Shown in pieces: positions 43,366 through 52,599 of a stretch of DNA of 64,000 nucleotides (position 1 is the first letter of the stretch; the number at the start of each line of letters is the position of its first letter). Source of the DNA: Gemmatimonadota bacterium (GTDB taxonomy: Bacteria; JAAXHH01); contig JAPOYX010000216.1 in the NCBI GenBank assembly GCA_026706345.1, forward strand, positions 19,267-83,266, written 5' to 3'. A program made the translations under genes and the position numbers. Below the pieces are notes generated by a model. That model saw only the letters and a list, made by a program, of their open reading frames with translations, did not search any database and had not been told where the DNA came from.

Positions 43366-43394
43366 TTGACAATCCGCGCGTTAATCGTTTTATT
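43366..43394 (+). promoter_or_regulatory. Possible lepA promoter
   Basis: TTGACA at 43366-43371 with TTTATT 17 bp later (43389-43394) lies in the 195-bp gap before lepA, 69 bp upstream of the chosen ATG. The -10 hexamer is weak. Confidence 0.4.
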
Positions 43395-43462
43395 TCACCC
43401 TGTTGCATACGATTTCCATTAAGGCGGCTTTCCGGTTTTCCGGGCGGCCACACGGGGATTCC

Positions 43463-45280
43463 ATGTCCACTGCACCTATTCGCAACTTCTCCATTATCGC
43501 GCATATCGACCACGGCAAATCGACGCTGGCGGATCGCCTGCTGGAGATGACGGGTACCGTGTCCCCCTTGAAGATGCGCGCCCAGATGCTGGACAACCTC
43601 GACCTGGAGCGGGAACGGGGCATCACGATCAAGGCGCACGCGATCCGCATGTCTTACGAGTCGCCGGACGGGCAGGCTTACACCCTGAACCTGATCGATA
43701 CGCCCGGTCATGTCGATTTCTCCTACGAGGTATCCCGCAGCCTCGCCGCCTGCGAGGGCGCGCTTCTGATCGTCGACGCGGTCCAGGGCATCGAGGCGCA
43801 GACGATCAGCAATCTCTACCTGGCCCTGGAAAACGACCTGACCATTATCCCCGTGATCAACAAGATCGATCTTCCAAACGCCCGGGTCGACGTCGTTACG
43901 GGACAAATCGTGGATCTTCTGGGCGTCGAGCCCGACGACGTCATACTGGCCAGCGCCAGGGACGGCATCGGGGTCGAGGAGGTGCTGCAGGCCATCCTGG
44001 ACCGCATCCCGCCCCCTGAACCCGACGACAGTCCGTTGCGGGCCCTCATCTTCGACTCGATATTCGATCAGTACCGCGGCGCCGTGCCTTACGTGCGCGT
44101 CATGAGCGGCGAAATAAGGCCGGGCATGGACATCGTCATGTGTTCCAACGGCAAGCGATTCGAAGTCGCGGAGACCGGGGTACTTCGTTTTGACAAGGCG
44201 CCCGTGGACGCGCTCACGGCCGGGGAGGTCGGCTATCTGATCGGGAACATCCGAAACGTGGCCGACGCCAGCGTGGGCGACACCGTCACCGATGCCGCCC
44301 GGCCCTGCGACGAACCGCTGCCCGGTTACCGGGAGGCCAAGTCCATGGTGTTCAGCGGGCTCTATCCGGCGACGTCGGAAGATTACGAGCCGCTCAAGGA
44401 GGCCCTGGAAAAATACCAGTTGAACGACGCCGCCCTGGTATACGAACCCGAAACCTCGGTAGCGCTCGGATTCGGTTTTCGCTGCGGTTTCCTGGGACTC
44501 CTGCACATGGAGGTCGTACAGGAGCGCCTCGAGCGGGAGTACGGACTTACGATCCTGGCCACCATGCCGAGCGTGGAGTACCGGATCAGGACCACCGCGG
44601 GCGAGGTGCTCAGAGTGGACAACCCGGCCGATATGCCGGACGCCTCGCTCATCGCCTGCGTGGAAGAGCCGTTCATACAGGCGCAGATCGTGGTGCCGAC
44701 GGATTACATCGGCAATATCATGAAGCTGACCCGGGACCGGCGGGGCGTTTACAAATCCATGGAGTACCTCGACACGACCCGGGTCTCCCTGCAGTACGAA
44801 CTGCCGCTGTCGGAGATCGTCTTCGATTTCTACGACAGGTTGAAGTCGATCAGCCGCGGGTATGCTTCTTTCGACTACGACTTCCTGGAATACCGCGCCT
44901 CGCCCCTGGTCAGGCTGAACCTGCTTCTCAACGGCGACCTGGTGGATGCCCTTTCTATTATCATCCACAAGGACAAGGCCTATGAGTGGGGCCGCGAACT
45001 GTGCCAGCGGCTGCGCAAGATCATACCGCGGCAGATGTTCGAGGTCGCCGTCCAGGCCGCCATCGGCGGCAGGGTCATCGCGCGTGAATCGATCCGTCCT
45101 CTGCGCAAGAACGTCACGGCCAAGTGCTACGGAGGCGACATTACCCGGAAACGCAAACTCCTGGAACGGCAGAAGGAGGGCAAACGGCGCATGAAGCAGG
45201 TCGGGAACGTCGAATTGCCGCAGGAAGCCTTTCTGGCTGTACTTGATATCCGGGGCGAAGGCGCGGCCGTCGGAGGATAG
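43463..45280 (+). CDS. lepA: Elongation factor 4 (LepA)
   Basis: LepA is a ribosome-bound GTPase that helps ribosome assembly and back-translocation under stress. The 605-residue protein starts with [20 protein letters not shown] (G1), [17 protein letters not shown] (G2), [18 protein letters not shown] (G3) and INKIDLP (G4). The LepA-specific C-terminal domain has [20 protein letters not shown] and ends FLAVLDI. ATG 43463 gives the family N-terminus; the open frame starts at 43403. A signal peptidase gene follows 56 bp later. Confidence 0.96.
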   Translation: MSTAPIRNFSIIAHIDHGKSTLADRLLEMTGTVSPLKMRAQMLDNLDLERERGITIKAHAIRMSYESPDGQAYTLNLIDTPGHVDFSYEVSRSLAACEGALLIVDAVQGIEAQTISNLYLALENDLTIIPVINKIDLPNARVDVVTGQIVDLLGVEPDDVILASARDGIGVEEVLQAILDRIPPPEPDDSPLRALIFDSIFDQYRGAVPYVRVMSGEIRPGMDIVMCSNGKRFEVAETGVLRFDKAPVDALTAGEVGYLIGNIRNVADASVGDTVTDAARPCDEPLPGYREAKSMVFSGLYPATSEDYEPLKEALEKYQLNDAALVYEPETSVALGFGFRCGFLGLLHMEVVQERLEREYGLTILATMPSVEYRIRTTAGEVLRVDNPADMPDASLIACVEEPFIQAQIVVPTDYIGNIMKLTRDRRGVYKSMEYLDTTRVSLQYELPLSEIVFDFYDRLKSISRGYASFDYDFLEYRASPLVRLNLLLNGDLVDALSIIIHKDKAYEWGRELCQRLRKIIPRQMFEVAVQAAIGGRVIARESIRPLRKNVTAKCYGGDITRKRKLLERQKEGKRRMKQVGNVELPQEAFLAVLDIRGEGAAVGG

Positions 45281-45336
45281 ACGCCAGAGACCGGTTTTCA
45301 TGCCGGACGGCTCACCACCTCGGAGGATATCCATCC

Positions 45337-46044
45337 TTGGCGAAAAAAAAGTCTCTGCTTCGAGAGTACGTGGAAATCGTGCTGTTCACCGTGCTTCTCT
45401 TTCTCGTCATCCGTGCGGAGGTTGTTCAGGCTTTCCGCATTCCGTCGGAATCCATGGAAGCCACCCTGCAGGTGGGTGACTTCCTGCTGGTCAACAAATT
45501 CGTCTACGGCCCCGGCATTCCTTTCACGGATATACGTCTGCCCGCCTGGCGCGATCCGGAACCCGGCGATATCCTGGTGTTTCCTTATCCCCGCAACCCT
45601 GCGCAGATGTTCATCAAGCGGTGTATCGCCGTCGCCGGGCAGAAGGTGGAGATCCGAGACAAAAACGTATACGTCGACGATGTACTGGTGGAAAATCCGC
45701 CGCACGTCAAGTTCGATGATCCGACGGTAAGGGCGGCCCCGCGAAGCACGCGGGACAACTGGGGCCCCAAGATCGTTCCGGCGGGCACCCTGTTCGTCAT
45801 GGGGGACAACCGGGACTACAGTTCGGACAGCAGATACTGGGGATTCGTAGACACGAGGGATGTCGTGGGCAACGCCTTCATCATCTACTGGTCCTGGGAA
45901 CGGCACCGGGAAGACCCTGAACTGGTGTGGCAGTCGTCCAGGCCCCTGGAGAGCGTCGCCTCCCTGGTCTACGTGCTGGGTTACAACATCGTCCACGTTC
46001 CCTGGCGCGTCCGCTGGAATCGCATCGGCAGAATCGTCATGTAG
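45337..46044 (+). CDS. lepB: Signal peptidase I
   Basis: LepB cleaves signal peptides of exported proteins at the outer face of the inner membrane. The 235-residue protein has one N-terminal transmembrane helix (about 10-26), the catalytic Ser39 in FRIPSESMEATLQVGDFLLV, the catalytic Lys94 in MFIKRCIAVAGQ, and the box GTLFVMGDNRDYSSDSRYWG. The start is a TTG at 45337. Its C-terminus ends at 46044, and hemW follows. The order lepA-lepB is common in bacteria. Confidence 0.95.
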   Translation: MAKKKSLLREYVEIVLFTVLLFLVIRAEVVQAFRIPSESMEATLQVGDFLLVNKFVYGPGIPFTDIRLPAWRDPEPGDILVFPYPRNPAQMFIKRCIAVAGQKVEIRDKNVYVDDVLVENPPHVKFDDPTVRAAPRSTRDNWGPKIVPAGTLFVMGDNRDYSSDSRYWGFVDTRDVVGNAFIIYWSWERHREDPELVWQSSRPLESVASLVYVLGYNIVHVPWRVRWNRIGRIVM

Positions 46045-46061
46045 GTCGGGACGCATACACT

Positions 46062-47192
46062 TTGGCCGGTCTCTATATTCATATTCCCTTCTGCACCCAC
46101 GCCTGCCCGTATTGCGACTTTTCCTTCGAGCTGCTTAAAGACGGCCGGGTAGACCGGTTGCTGGCGGCCCTGGAAGCCGAGGCTGAACGCCGTGTCCGCG
46201 AATCGCCCTGGCCGGACACCATCGTCGACACGGTCTTCCTGGGGGGCGGCACCCCCACCTGCCTCACGGATCGTCAGCTGGACCGCGTCTTCGGGATGAT
46301 CCACGCGTTCTTCCGCGTCGACTCTGACGCCGAAATCACGGTAGAAGCGAATCCGGAGACAGTCAGAACCACCAAACTGCAGCGGCTTCGAGACTTGGGC
46401 GCCAACCGGCTCAGCATCGGCGTTCAGTCCTTTTCCGATGACATCCTGCGACGACTCGGGCGTCGTCATACGGCGGACCAGGCCGTGACGGCAATCGTGC
46501 TCGCAAGAGAAGCCGGTTTCGAGAACGTCAATCTCGATCTGATGTTCGGGGTGCCCGGCCAGGCGGCGGACTGGGCGGACACACTGGAACGCGCGGTTTC
46601 CCTGGACCCGGAGCACGTGTCGGTTTACGGGCTGACGATCGAACCGGGAACGGATTTCGCCCGGATGAAGGAGGAGGGGCTGCTGGACCTGCCGGGTGAA
46701 GCGCGTCACGTGGCCTGCTATTACCAGGCGCTTGACCGGCTGGCCGCCGCGGGTTACCGGCACTACGAAGTCTCCAACCTGTCGAAACCCGGCTTCGCAT
46801 GCAGGCATAACGTTTCCTGCTGGAACGGCGGCGACTACCTGGGGCTGGGGCCGTCCGCCCACTCGCACCTGGCCGGACGGAGACTGGCCAACACGCGTGG
46901 CCTCGCCGATTACCTGTCGGCCATGGACGAGCGGGGCGAGGCCGTTGACCTGGATGAAACGCTCACGGTGGAAGAACGTATACACGAGTATATCCTGCTG
47001 GGCCTGAGATCCGTCGAGGGTATGGACTCCCGGGCTTTTCGAGACCGATTCGGGGAGGACGCCATGGGCAAACGGGCCCCGGCAATCCATACCCTGGCCG
47101 AGGAGGGGCTGCTGGCGGAGCGCGGATCACGGATTCGCCTGACCCGAAAGGGGCTGGCCCTGGCGGACAGCGTCTGCGCGTACCTCATGTAG
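46062..47192 (+). CDS. hemW: Radical SAM heme chaperone HemW
   Basis: HemW-type proteins bind heme and a 4Fe-4S cluster and are related to oxygen-independent coproporphyrinogen III oxidase. The 376-residue protein begins LAGLYIHIPFCTHACPYCDF with the CxxxCxxC radical-SAM motif. VFLGGGTPTCL is the SAM-binding GGGTP box, followed by LRDLGANRLSIGVQSFSDDI, and the C-terminal NGGDYLGLGPSAHSH block is present. TTG 46062 is the first start that leaves the usual N-terminus; the open frame begins earlier at 45927. HemW is expected to act in heme insertion, not in coproporphyrinogen oxidation. Confidence 0.9.
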   Translation: MAGLYIHIPFCTHACPYCDFSFELLKDGRVDRLLAALEAEAERRVRESPWPDTIVDTVFLGGGTPTCLTDRQLDRVFGMIHAFFRVDSDAEITVEANPETVRTTKLQRLRDLGANRLSIGVQSFSDDILRRLGRRHTADQAVTAIVLAREAGFENVNLDLMFGVPGQAADWADTLERAVSLDPEHVSVYGLTIEPGTDFARMKEEGLLDLPGEARHVACYYQALDRLAAAGYRHYEVSNLSKPGFACRHNVSCWNGGDYLGLGPSAHSHLAGRRLANTRGLADYLSAMDERGEAVDLDETLTVEERIHEYILLGLRSVEGMDSRAFRDRFGEDAMGKRAPAIHTLAEEGLLAERGSRIRLTRKGLALADSVCAYLM

Positions 47193-47234
47193 CCGGACCG
47201 GCAGGCCGGTGCGCAAACCGAAAGAGACGGCATC

Positions 47235-48323
47235 ATGAAGAAAATCAGGGTAGGGGTCCTGTGCGGGGGCAGGTCGGCGGAACACCAGGTCTCGCTTCAG
47301 TCGGCCCGGAACATCGTCGACGCCATCGACCGGGACCGGTACGAAGTGGTCCTTATCGGAATCGACCGAACCGGACAGTGGCATCTGGGCGATTCGGCGG
47401 AATTCCTGCTCAACGCCCACGATCCGAAGCTGATCGCCCTGAACCGCCTGAGTGAAACCGTGACCCTCGCTCCCGGGGCGCCCGCCGACCAGGTGGCGAC
47501 CCGGACGACGCACCGGCCCGCCGGAAACATCGACGTCATCTTCCCCGTTCTCCATGGACCCTTCGGCGAGGACGGCACGGTTCAGGGCCTCCTGAAGCTG
47601 GCCAATCTGCCCTTCGTAGGTTCCGGCGTCCTGGGTTCGGCGGTATCCATGGACAAGGACGTGATGAAGCGCCTGTTGCGGGAGGCCGGCATCGCCATCC
47701 CCGATTACATGACGTTTGCATCTTCCGACCGGGACCGAATCGCATTCGATGAAGTGCGTGGCCGCCTGGGCCTGCCTTGTTTCATCAAGCCCGCGAACCT
47801 GGGCTCATCCGTCGGCATCACCAAGGCGCATGATGCCGGGGAATTCGAATCGGGCGTCCGGGAAGCCTTCCGATACGACCGGAAGATCCTGGTAGAGGAA
47901 TACGTAAACGGCCGGGAAATCGAATGCGCGGTGTTGGGAAACGCCCGGCCCGAAGCATCCGGCCTGGGTGAAGTCCGGCCCACCCACGAGTTTTACTCCT
48001 ACGAGGCGAAGTATATCGACGAGCACGGCGCCGAGCTGGAGATACCGGCCGCGCTGCCGCCCGATCTGACGGAGCGGATCCGGGCGACTGCCGTGGAAGT
48101 CCACCGGGTGCTGGCCTGCGAAGGCATGTCCCGGGTCGATTTTTTCCTTAAGGAAGACGGTGCAGTCCTGGTAAACGAGCTCAATACCATTCCCGGTTTC
48201 ACCCGGATCAGCATGTTTCCCAAGCTATGGGAGGTCGCCGGAGTATCCTACGGCGACCTGATCGACCGGTTGATCCAGCTCGCGCTGGAGAGATTCGATG
48301 AAGAAAAATCGCTCGAAACGTAA
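47235..48323 (+). CDS. ddl: D-alanine-D-alanine ligase
   Basis: Ddl joins two D-alanines for peptidoglycan precursor synthesis. The 362-residue ATP-grasp protein has VGVLCGGRSAEHQVSLQSAR near residues 6-25, VIFPVLHGPFGEDGTVQGLL, the ATP-grasp stretch CFIKPANLGSSVGITKAHDA, and NELNTIPGFTRISMFPKLWE with metal ligands. It is 42 bp after hemW and before a GC-rich repetitive spacer and the tRNA-Gly gene. Confidence 0.96.
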   Translation: MKKIRVGVLCGGRSAEHQVSLQSARNIVDAIDRDRYEVVLIGIDRTGQWHLGDSAEFLLNAHDPKLIALNRLSETVTLAPGAPADQVATRTTHRPAGNIDVIFPVLHGPFGEDGTVQGLLKLANLPFVGSGVLGSAVSMDKDVMKRLLREAGIAIPDYMTFASSDRDRIAFDEVRGRLGLPCFIKPANLGSSVGITKAHDAGEFESGVREAFRYDRKILVEEYVNGREIECAVLGNARPEASGLGEVRPTHEFYSYEAKYIDEHGAELEIPAALPPDLTERIRATAVEVHRVLACEGMSRVDFFLKEDGAVLVNELNTIPGFTRISMFPKLWEVAGVSYGDLIDRLIQLALERFDEEKSLET

Positions 48324-48416
48324 CGGGTGCATCGGGCGGCCTGGCCTGGACTGGCGTTGTCTGGCAGGGTCAAGCCTGGCCGAGCCCGGTCCGGCCGAGC
48401 CGGGACGGGTACCCGG

Positions 48417-48431
48417 GGTACGGACCGTACC
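48417..48431. promoter_or_regulatory. Perfect palindrome upstream of the tRNA promoter
   Basis: ggtacgg-a-ccgtacc is a 7+1+7 inverted repeat lying 9 bp before the -35 hexamer of the tRNA-Gly promoter. Upstream, 48335-48415 is a GC-rich low-complexity spacer rich in cctgg and ccggcc. The palindrome could be an operator or the ddl 3' hairpin. Confidence 0.4.
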
Positions 48432-48440
48432 AGATTTCGC

Positions 48441-48470
48441 TTGACATCGCGCGGGTTGCCGGGATAGAAT
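48441..48470 (+). promoter_or_regulatory. Promoter of tRNA-Gly
   Basis: TTGACA at 48441-48446 and TAGAAT at 48465-48470 are separated by 18 bp and lie 37 bp before the mature tRNA 5' end. This is one of the best sigma-70-like promoters in the window. Confidence 0.75.
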
Positions 48471-48507
48471 ACGGTAAGCGGCGGCCGTCCCGGTTTCCGC
48501 TTATCCC

Positions 48508-48580
48508 GCGGGAATAGCTCAGTTGGCAGAGCATCAGCTTCCCAAGCTGAGGGTCGCGGGTTCGAGCCCCGTTTCCCGCC
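48508..48580 (+). tRNA. tRNA-Gly (anticodon CCC)
   Basis: A 73-nt cloverleaf: acceptor gcgggaa (48508-48514) with ttcccgc (48573-48579), D stem gctc/gagc, anticodon stem tcagc/gctga around the loop ttcccaa, and T stem gcggg/cccgt around ttcgagc. The anticodon CCC at 48541-48543 reads GGG (Gly). No CCA is encoded; the 3' end continues as c-tgg. A TTGACA/TAGAAT promoter precedes it. Confidence 0.93.
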
Positions 48581-48635
48581 TGGCAGCCCTGCGGTTTAGT
48601 CCATCCGCGGGGCGTTTTCTTATGAGGAGGTTCCC

Positions 48636-49250
48636 GTGCGACGATCGGCGGTTTGCCTGGGACTGGTCATCGCGGCCCTGGTATTCGCCCGATGCGGTGC
48701 GAAGACCATGCAGTTTTCGGATTCGCTCAATACGCCCGAGGCCGAGTATGCGCGGGCGCTCCATCTGCTGGAATCCGGCGCCCATGACGAGGCGGAAACG
48801 GCGTTGCGCAGGACGATCCGGCTCGATAGCGGCTATGCGCCGGCCTACGTGGGGATGAGTCGTCTGTTCTTCGAACGGGGCGACGTGAAGGAGGCGATCC
48901 GGTATGTGCACATGGCGAGGGTACGGGACGCCGACTACGTACCCTCCTGGTTGATGGCCGCCCGCCTGTACGCCGCCGCCGGGCAGTATGAAGCGGCGGT
49001 AATCGAATTCCGGGAGGCGATCTCCCGGGACAGAGACCGGTTATGGGCCGTTGAAAGCTACTTCGATCTGGGCCGCACCCTGGAGAAGCTGAATAAACTG
49101 GAAGAGGCCCACGACGCCTACATGGAGGCGGTCTCCCTGGACCCTCTTCATCTCGAGGCCCGGGCCTCGGTCTCGCGTATCTGGAAGACCCTCGGTTCCG
49201 AATTCCTGATGCGGCTGCGTTTCGAGAACCGGGACATCATCCTGCCGTGA
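48636..49250 (+). CDS. TPR-repeat protein, exported or lipidated
   Basis: A 204-residue protein with a signal-like N-terminus (VCLGLVIAALVFARC, residues 6-20). The Cys with an Arg at -1 is a poor lipobox match, so plain export is as likely. TPR repeats span about 35-190: AEYARALHLLESGAHDEAET, PAYVGMSRLFFERGDVKEAI, PSWLMAARLYAAAGQYEAAV and SYFDLGRTLEKLNKLEEAHD. It starts at GTG 48636 with AGGAGG just upstream and is 55 bp after the tRNA. No specific partner was identified. Confidence 0.75.
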   Translation: MRRSAVCLGLVIAALVFARCGAKTMQFSDSLNTPEAEYARALHLLESGAHDEAETALRRTIRLDSGYAPAYVGMSRLFFERGDVKEAIRYVHMARVRDADYVPSWLMAARLYAAAGQYEAAVIEFREAISRDRDRLWAVESYFDLGRTLEKLNKLEEAHDAYMEAVSLDPLHLEARASVSRIWKTLGSEFLMRLRFENRDIILP

Positions 49251-49318
49251 CCGTGACGGAGGTTGCCGCCAGGATGAGCCTGGATACGTCGGCAGCCCCG
49301 TCAATCCGGCCGGTCGAG

Positions 49319-50134
49319 TCAGGATAAATCTCCGATTATACCCTGGATGAAGTTTACGGAACTTCGCAGGGTTTCCCGCCGCTCCGCGTCGCTGTCTCCC
49401 GTAATGCCGCATTCATAGGCCAGGTACCCGTCGAATCCGATGTCCCGGAGGGCGGACAGTCCCGCCTTCCAGTCGATGTCCCCGGAGCCAGGCTCCTGGC
49501 GGGTGTTGTCGGCCATGTGCACGTGACCCACGTACCGCCGTCCCGCTCTCCGGAGCGTGGCCGGCGTGTCCGTCTCCTCGATGTGCATGTGGAAGAAGTC
49601 GCACAGCAGGCTGGCGGACGGCGGGTCGCCGGCCCGCTTGATGATTTCGATCCCTCGTTCCTGCTGTCTCAGCAGGTGCTCCTCGTAACGGTTCAACGGT
49701 TCCAGCAAAACCTTCGTGTTCTGCTCCGCGGCGGACTCCGCCAGGTCCCGGACGATCTCCGTCAATAGTTGCATCTCCAGGGTGATCGCGTCGGCCAGCG
49801 GCGTAAGATCCGGGATGCGCGGCGGTCCGAATATGGGCGGCAGGATCAGGCCGACGGCCCCGAAGTGCCCGCATACCGCCAAGTTCTCCTTTGCCTCGGC
49901 GATGCTGTGGTTCCTCTTGTCCAGATCGGGATCCAGGAAATCGAAGGTGCCCTGGCCGCACAGCGAAACCAGCCGTATGGTGCGGTTACTCAGCGCGGAT
50001 TCCAGTTCGTCGATCCGCCGGGCCGGACCCCGCCCGGATATCTCGAGCCCTTCGACGTGCAGTGATTCGGCGAAATCGAGTTTTTCGTCGAGCGTGCCGC
50101 CTGGGAGCAGGGCTTCCTGCAGGGCGATTTTCAT
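49319..50134 (-). CDS. TIM-barrel sugar phosphate isomerase/epimerase family protein
   Basis: A 271-residue AP-endonuclease-2/xylose-isomerase-like TIM barrel. Metal-ligand motifs include the Glu in KVLLEPLNRYE, LLCDFFHMHIEE with Asp and His, and VGHVHMADNTRQEPGSGDID. GYLAYECGI near the C-terminus completes the barrel. Family members isomerise or epimerise sugars; the substrate is unknown. An AAGGAG site precedes the ATG. It is transcribed after the PhyH and IlvD/Edd genes, and the three may form a sugar or sugar-acid degradation unit. Confidence 0.85.
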   Translation of the reverse strand: MKIALQEALLPGGTLDEKLDFAESLHVEGLEISGRGPARRIDELESALSNRTIRLVSLCGQGTFDFLDPDLDKRNHSIAEAKENLAVCGHFGAVGLILPPIFGPPRIPDLTPLADAITLEMQLLTEIVRDLAESAAEQNTKVLLEPLNRYEEHLLRQQERGIEIIKRAGDPPSASLLCDFFHMHIEETDTPATLRRAGRRYVGHVHMADNTRQEPGSGDIDWKAGLSALRDIGFDGYLAYECGITGDSDAERRETLRSSVNFIQGIIGDLS

Positions 50135-50153
50135 TTCGTCTCCTTATTCATGG

Positions 50154-50834
50154 TCAAACCGCTTCGTCGATGAGTTTGGCGGTGGCCCAGACCGTCGAAG
50201 CGTCGGGCACATCCGCGTTTCGATAGGTGGGAATGAAACACCATCGGTCCCGGCCGGACCGGTTCGGATGGGAACTGTGCAGCAGCCGGTCGTGAAACAC
50301 CAGCACATCCCCGCATTTCATTTTCACGTCCATCATCGGCTCGCCCTTGAGATCGTCGTCGGAAACGCGGTTGGCGAACCCCCTTGCATCCCGCACCGAC
50401 GCATGATCCCGCGCCTGCCGATGGGAACCGGGAATGACCCTCAGGCACCCGTTTTCAGGCGTCGCGTCCTCCAGGGCGATCCATGCGGAGTACTTGGTCG
50501 CGCCGCCCCAGTACGCCTGGTCCTGGTGCCAGGGCGAGGCGAAGTGGACCGTGGGAGACTTGAATACGGGTTTCGCGCTGAGGAATTCGATGCGGGGGCC
50601 GATCAGCGGCCGCAGGATGGCCGTCATCCGGGAGTCGCAGGAAATCGATTCGAAGCGGGGCGGAATGGCGTCGCACATCCACACGTGTACACCCGACGGC
50701 CCCGATTGATTTTCCACCAGTTCCTTCGCCTCGGTCTTGCATACCGCCATTTCCTCCGCCGCGAAAACGGATTCGACGAGGAGAAAACCGTTCTCAGCGA
50801 AGGATGAAAGAGCCTCGTCCGGCGCCTTACCCAT
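50154..50834 (-). CDS. Phytanoyl-CoA dioxygenase (PhyH) family protein
   Basis: A 226-residue Fe(II)/2-oxoglutarate-dependent oxygenase-like protein. The HxD iron motif is in SPWHQDQAYWGGATKYSAWI, and a distal His is in CGDVLVFHDRLLHSSHPNRS, with the 2-oxoglutarate Arg expected a few residues on. GCLRVIPGSHRQ is also family-typical. PhyH-like proteins hydroxylate diverse small molecules. This substrate is unknown. It lies between the TIM-barrel isomerase and the IlvD/Edd-type dehydratase on the same strand. Confidence 0.88.
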   Translation of the reverse strand: MGKAPDEALSSFAENGFLLVESVFAAEEMAVCKTEAKELVENQSGPSGVHVWMCDAIPPRFESISCDSRMTAILRPLIGPRIEFLSAKPVFKSPTVHFASPWHQDQAYWGGATKYSAWIALEDATPENGCLRVIPGSHRQARDHASVRDARGFANRVSDDDLKGEPMMDVKMKCGDVLVFHDRLLHSSHPNRSGRDRWCFIPTYRNADVPDASTVWATAKLIDEAV

Positions 50835-50851
50835 TCCTGCCTCCCGCCGAG

Positions 50852-52567
50852 CTAGTGTGAATCCCGTGCGACCGGCGCGCCGCTACCGCCGACCAGGAAA
50901 TCGAAGTCCACGCCCCGGTCGGCCTGCAGCACGTGGTCCACGTACAACCGGCAGTATCCCCGGTCTGTCGCCGGTTCAGGCGGTATCCAGCGGGCTCGTC
51001 TCCGGGCCAGTTCATCTTCGGGCACATCGAGTTCAAGGCGGCGCTCACCGACGTCCAGCTCTATCATGTCGCCATCCTGAACGAGGGCCAGCGTGCCGCC
51101 CGCCGCGGCCTCCGGCGCCGTATGGAGCACGACGGTTCCGTAGGCCGTGCCGCTCATGCGCGCGTCGGATATGCGCACCATGTCCGTGACGCCCCGTTGC
51201 AGCAGTTTCGACGGCAGCGGCATATTCCCCACCTCGGCCATGCCCGGATATCCTTTCGGCCCGCAGTTTTTCAGCACGAGGACGCTGTCCGCGTCCACGT
51301 CCAGGTCGGGATCGTCGATGCGACCGTGGAGGTCCTCGATGTCTTCGAACACCACGGCGCGGCCACGGTGCCGCATCAGTTCGGGCGATGCCGCCGAGGG
51401 CTTGATGATGGCGCCGTCGGGACACAGGTTGCCTTTGAGTACGGCGAGTCCGCCGGTCGGGGTCAGCGGGGCGTCCAGGGTACGGATGACCTCCCGGTCG
51501 TGGCAGGGCGCGTCGGCCGTGTTTTCACCGATGGTCCTGCCGTTCACGGTCATGGCGTCCCGATGAATCAGGTCGCCCAACTCGCGGACCACGGCCGGCA
51601 GTCCGCCCGCGTAGTAGAAATCCTCCATCAGGTACTGCCCCGACGGCATCAGGTTCACGATACACGGGATGTCGCAGCCCAGGCGGTCCCAGTCCTGGAG
51701 GGAGAGATCTACGCCGAGGCGGCCCGCGATGGCCAGCAGGTGCACGACCGAATTGGTGGAGCCGCCGATGGCCCCGACCACCCGGATGGCGTTCTCCAGG
51801 GCATTGCGCGTGACGATGTGGGACATGCGCAGGTTCTCGCGAACCAGTTCCACCGCCCTTGCGCCCGCCTCGTGGGCCAGCTTCATCCGCCGGGCGTCGG
51901 CCGCGGGTATGGCGGCGTTGCCGGGCATGCCCAGGCCCAGCGCTTCGACGACGCTGGCCATGGTGGAGGCCGTACCCATGGTCATGCAGTGGCCCGTGGA
52001 CCGATTCATGCAGGATTCCGCCTCGAGAAACTCCTCTTCGCTCATCGTCCCGGCCCGCACCTCGTCACTGAACTTGTACACGTCCGTCCCGGACCCGATA
52101 TTCCGTCCCCTGAACCGGCCGTTGAGCATGGGGCCGCCCGATATGGCCAGGGTGGGCAGATCGCAGCTCGCCGCGCCCATGAGCAGGGCCGGGGTCGTCT
52201 TGTCGCATCCCACGAGCAATATGACTCCGTCGAGCGGATTGGCGCGAATGGTCTCTTCCACGTCCATGCTGACCAGGTTGCGAAACAGCATGGTCGTAGG
52301 CCGCATGAGCGGCTCGCCCAGGGACATGACGGGGAATTCCACCGGGAATCCGCCGGCCTCGTACACGCCGCGGCGGACCCGTTCCGAGATGATCCGGAAA
52401 TGGGCGTTGCACGGCGTCAGTTCCGACCAGGTGTTGCAGATGCCGATGACGGGCCGGCCGTCGAAGACGTGATCCGGAAGCCCCTGGTTCTTCATCCAGC
52501 TTCGATGAATGAATCCCACTTTGTCTTTGGGACCGAACCACTGGGCACTGCGAAGGGGTGATGACAT
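50852..52567 (-). CDS. IlvD/Edd-family dehydratase (sugar-acid dehydratase-like)
   Basis: A 571-residue [Fe-S] dehydratase. Its N-terminus MSSPLRSAQWFGPKDKVGFI lacks the standard IlvD start and resembles the pentonate/arabinonate dehydratase branch. Cluster-ligand regions are ICNTWSELTPCNAHFR, LLVGCDKTTPALLMGAASC and the C-terminal NCGPKGYPGMAEVGNMPLPS. The block RISDARMSGTAYGTVVLHTA is also present. ATG 52567 has an AGGAG site and starts the family N-terminus; the frame is open upstream to 52627. A catabolic sugar acid is more likely than branched-chain amino acids. Confidence 0.88.
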   Translation of the reverse strand: MSSPLRSAQWFGPKDKVGFIHRSWMKNQGLPDHVFDGRPVIGICNTWSELTPCNAHFRIISERVRRGVYEAGGFPVEFPVMSLGEPLMRPTTMLFRNLVSMDVEETIRANPLDGVILLVGCDKTTPALLMGAASCDLPTLAISGGPMLNGRFRGRNIGSGTDVYKFSDEVRAGTMSEEEFLEAESCMNRSTGHCMTMGTASTMASVVEALGLGMPGNAAIPAADARRMKLAHEAGARAVELVRENLRMSHIVTRNALENAIRVVGAIGGSTNSVVHLLAIAGRLGVDLSLQDWDRLGCDIPCIVNLMPSGQYLMEDFYYAGGLPAVVRELGDLIHRDAMTVNGRTIGENTADAPCHDREVIRTLDAPLTPTGGLAVLKGNLCPDGAIIKPSAASPELMRHRGRAVVFEDIEDLHGRIDDPDLDVDADSVLVLKNCGPKGYPGMAEVGNMPLPSKLLQRGVTDMVRISDARMSGTAYGTVVLHTAPEAAAGGTLALVQDGDMIELDVGERRLELDVPEDELARRRARWIPPEPATDRGYCRLYVDHVLQADRGVDFDFLVGGSGAPVARDSH

Positions 52568-52599
52568 GAATGCTCCTGGAGACGAATCAGATGCTGGAA

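Noticed and set aside
43292-45334. 680-codon minus-strand frame opposite lepA
   Set aside because: Antisense to lepA, with composition typical of a shadow frame.
48636-48700. Confident lipobox in the TPR protein
   Set aside because: Arg immediately before the Cys does not fit the lipobox consensus, so lipidation is left open.
50933-52561. 542-codon plus-strand frame opposite the IlvD/Edd gene
   Set aside because: Antisense shadow without family motifs.
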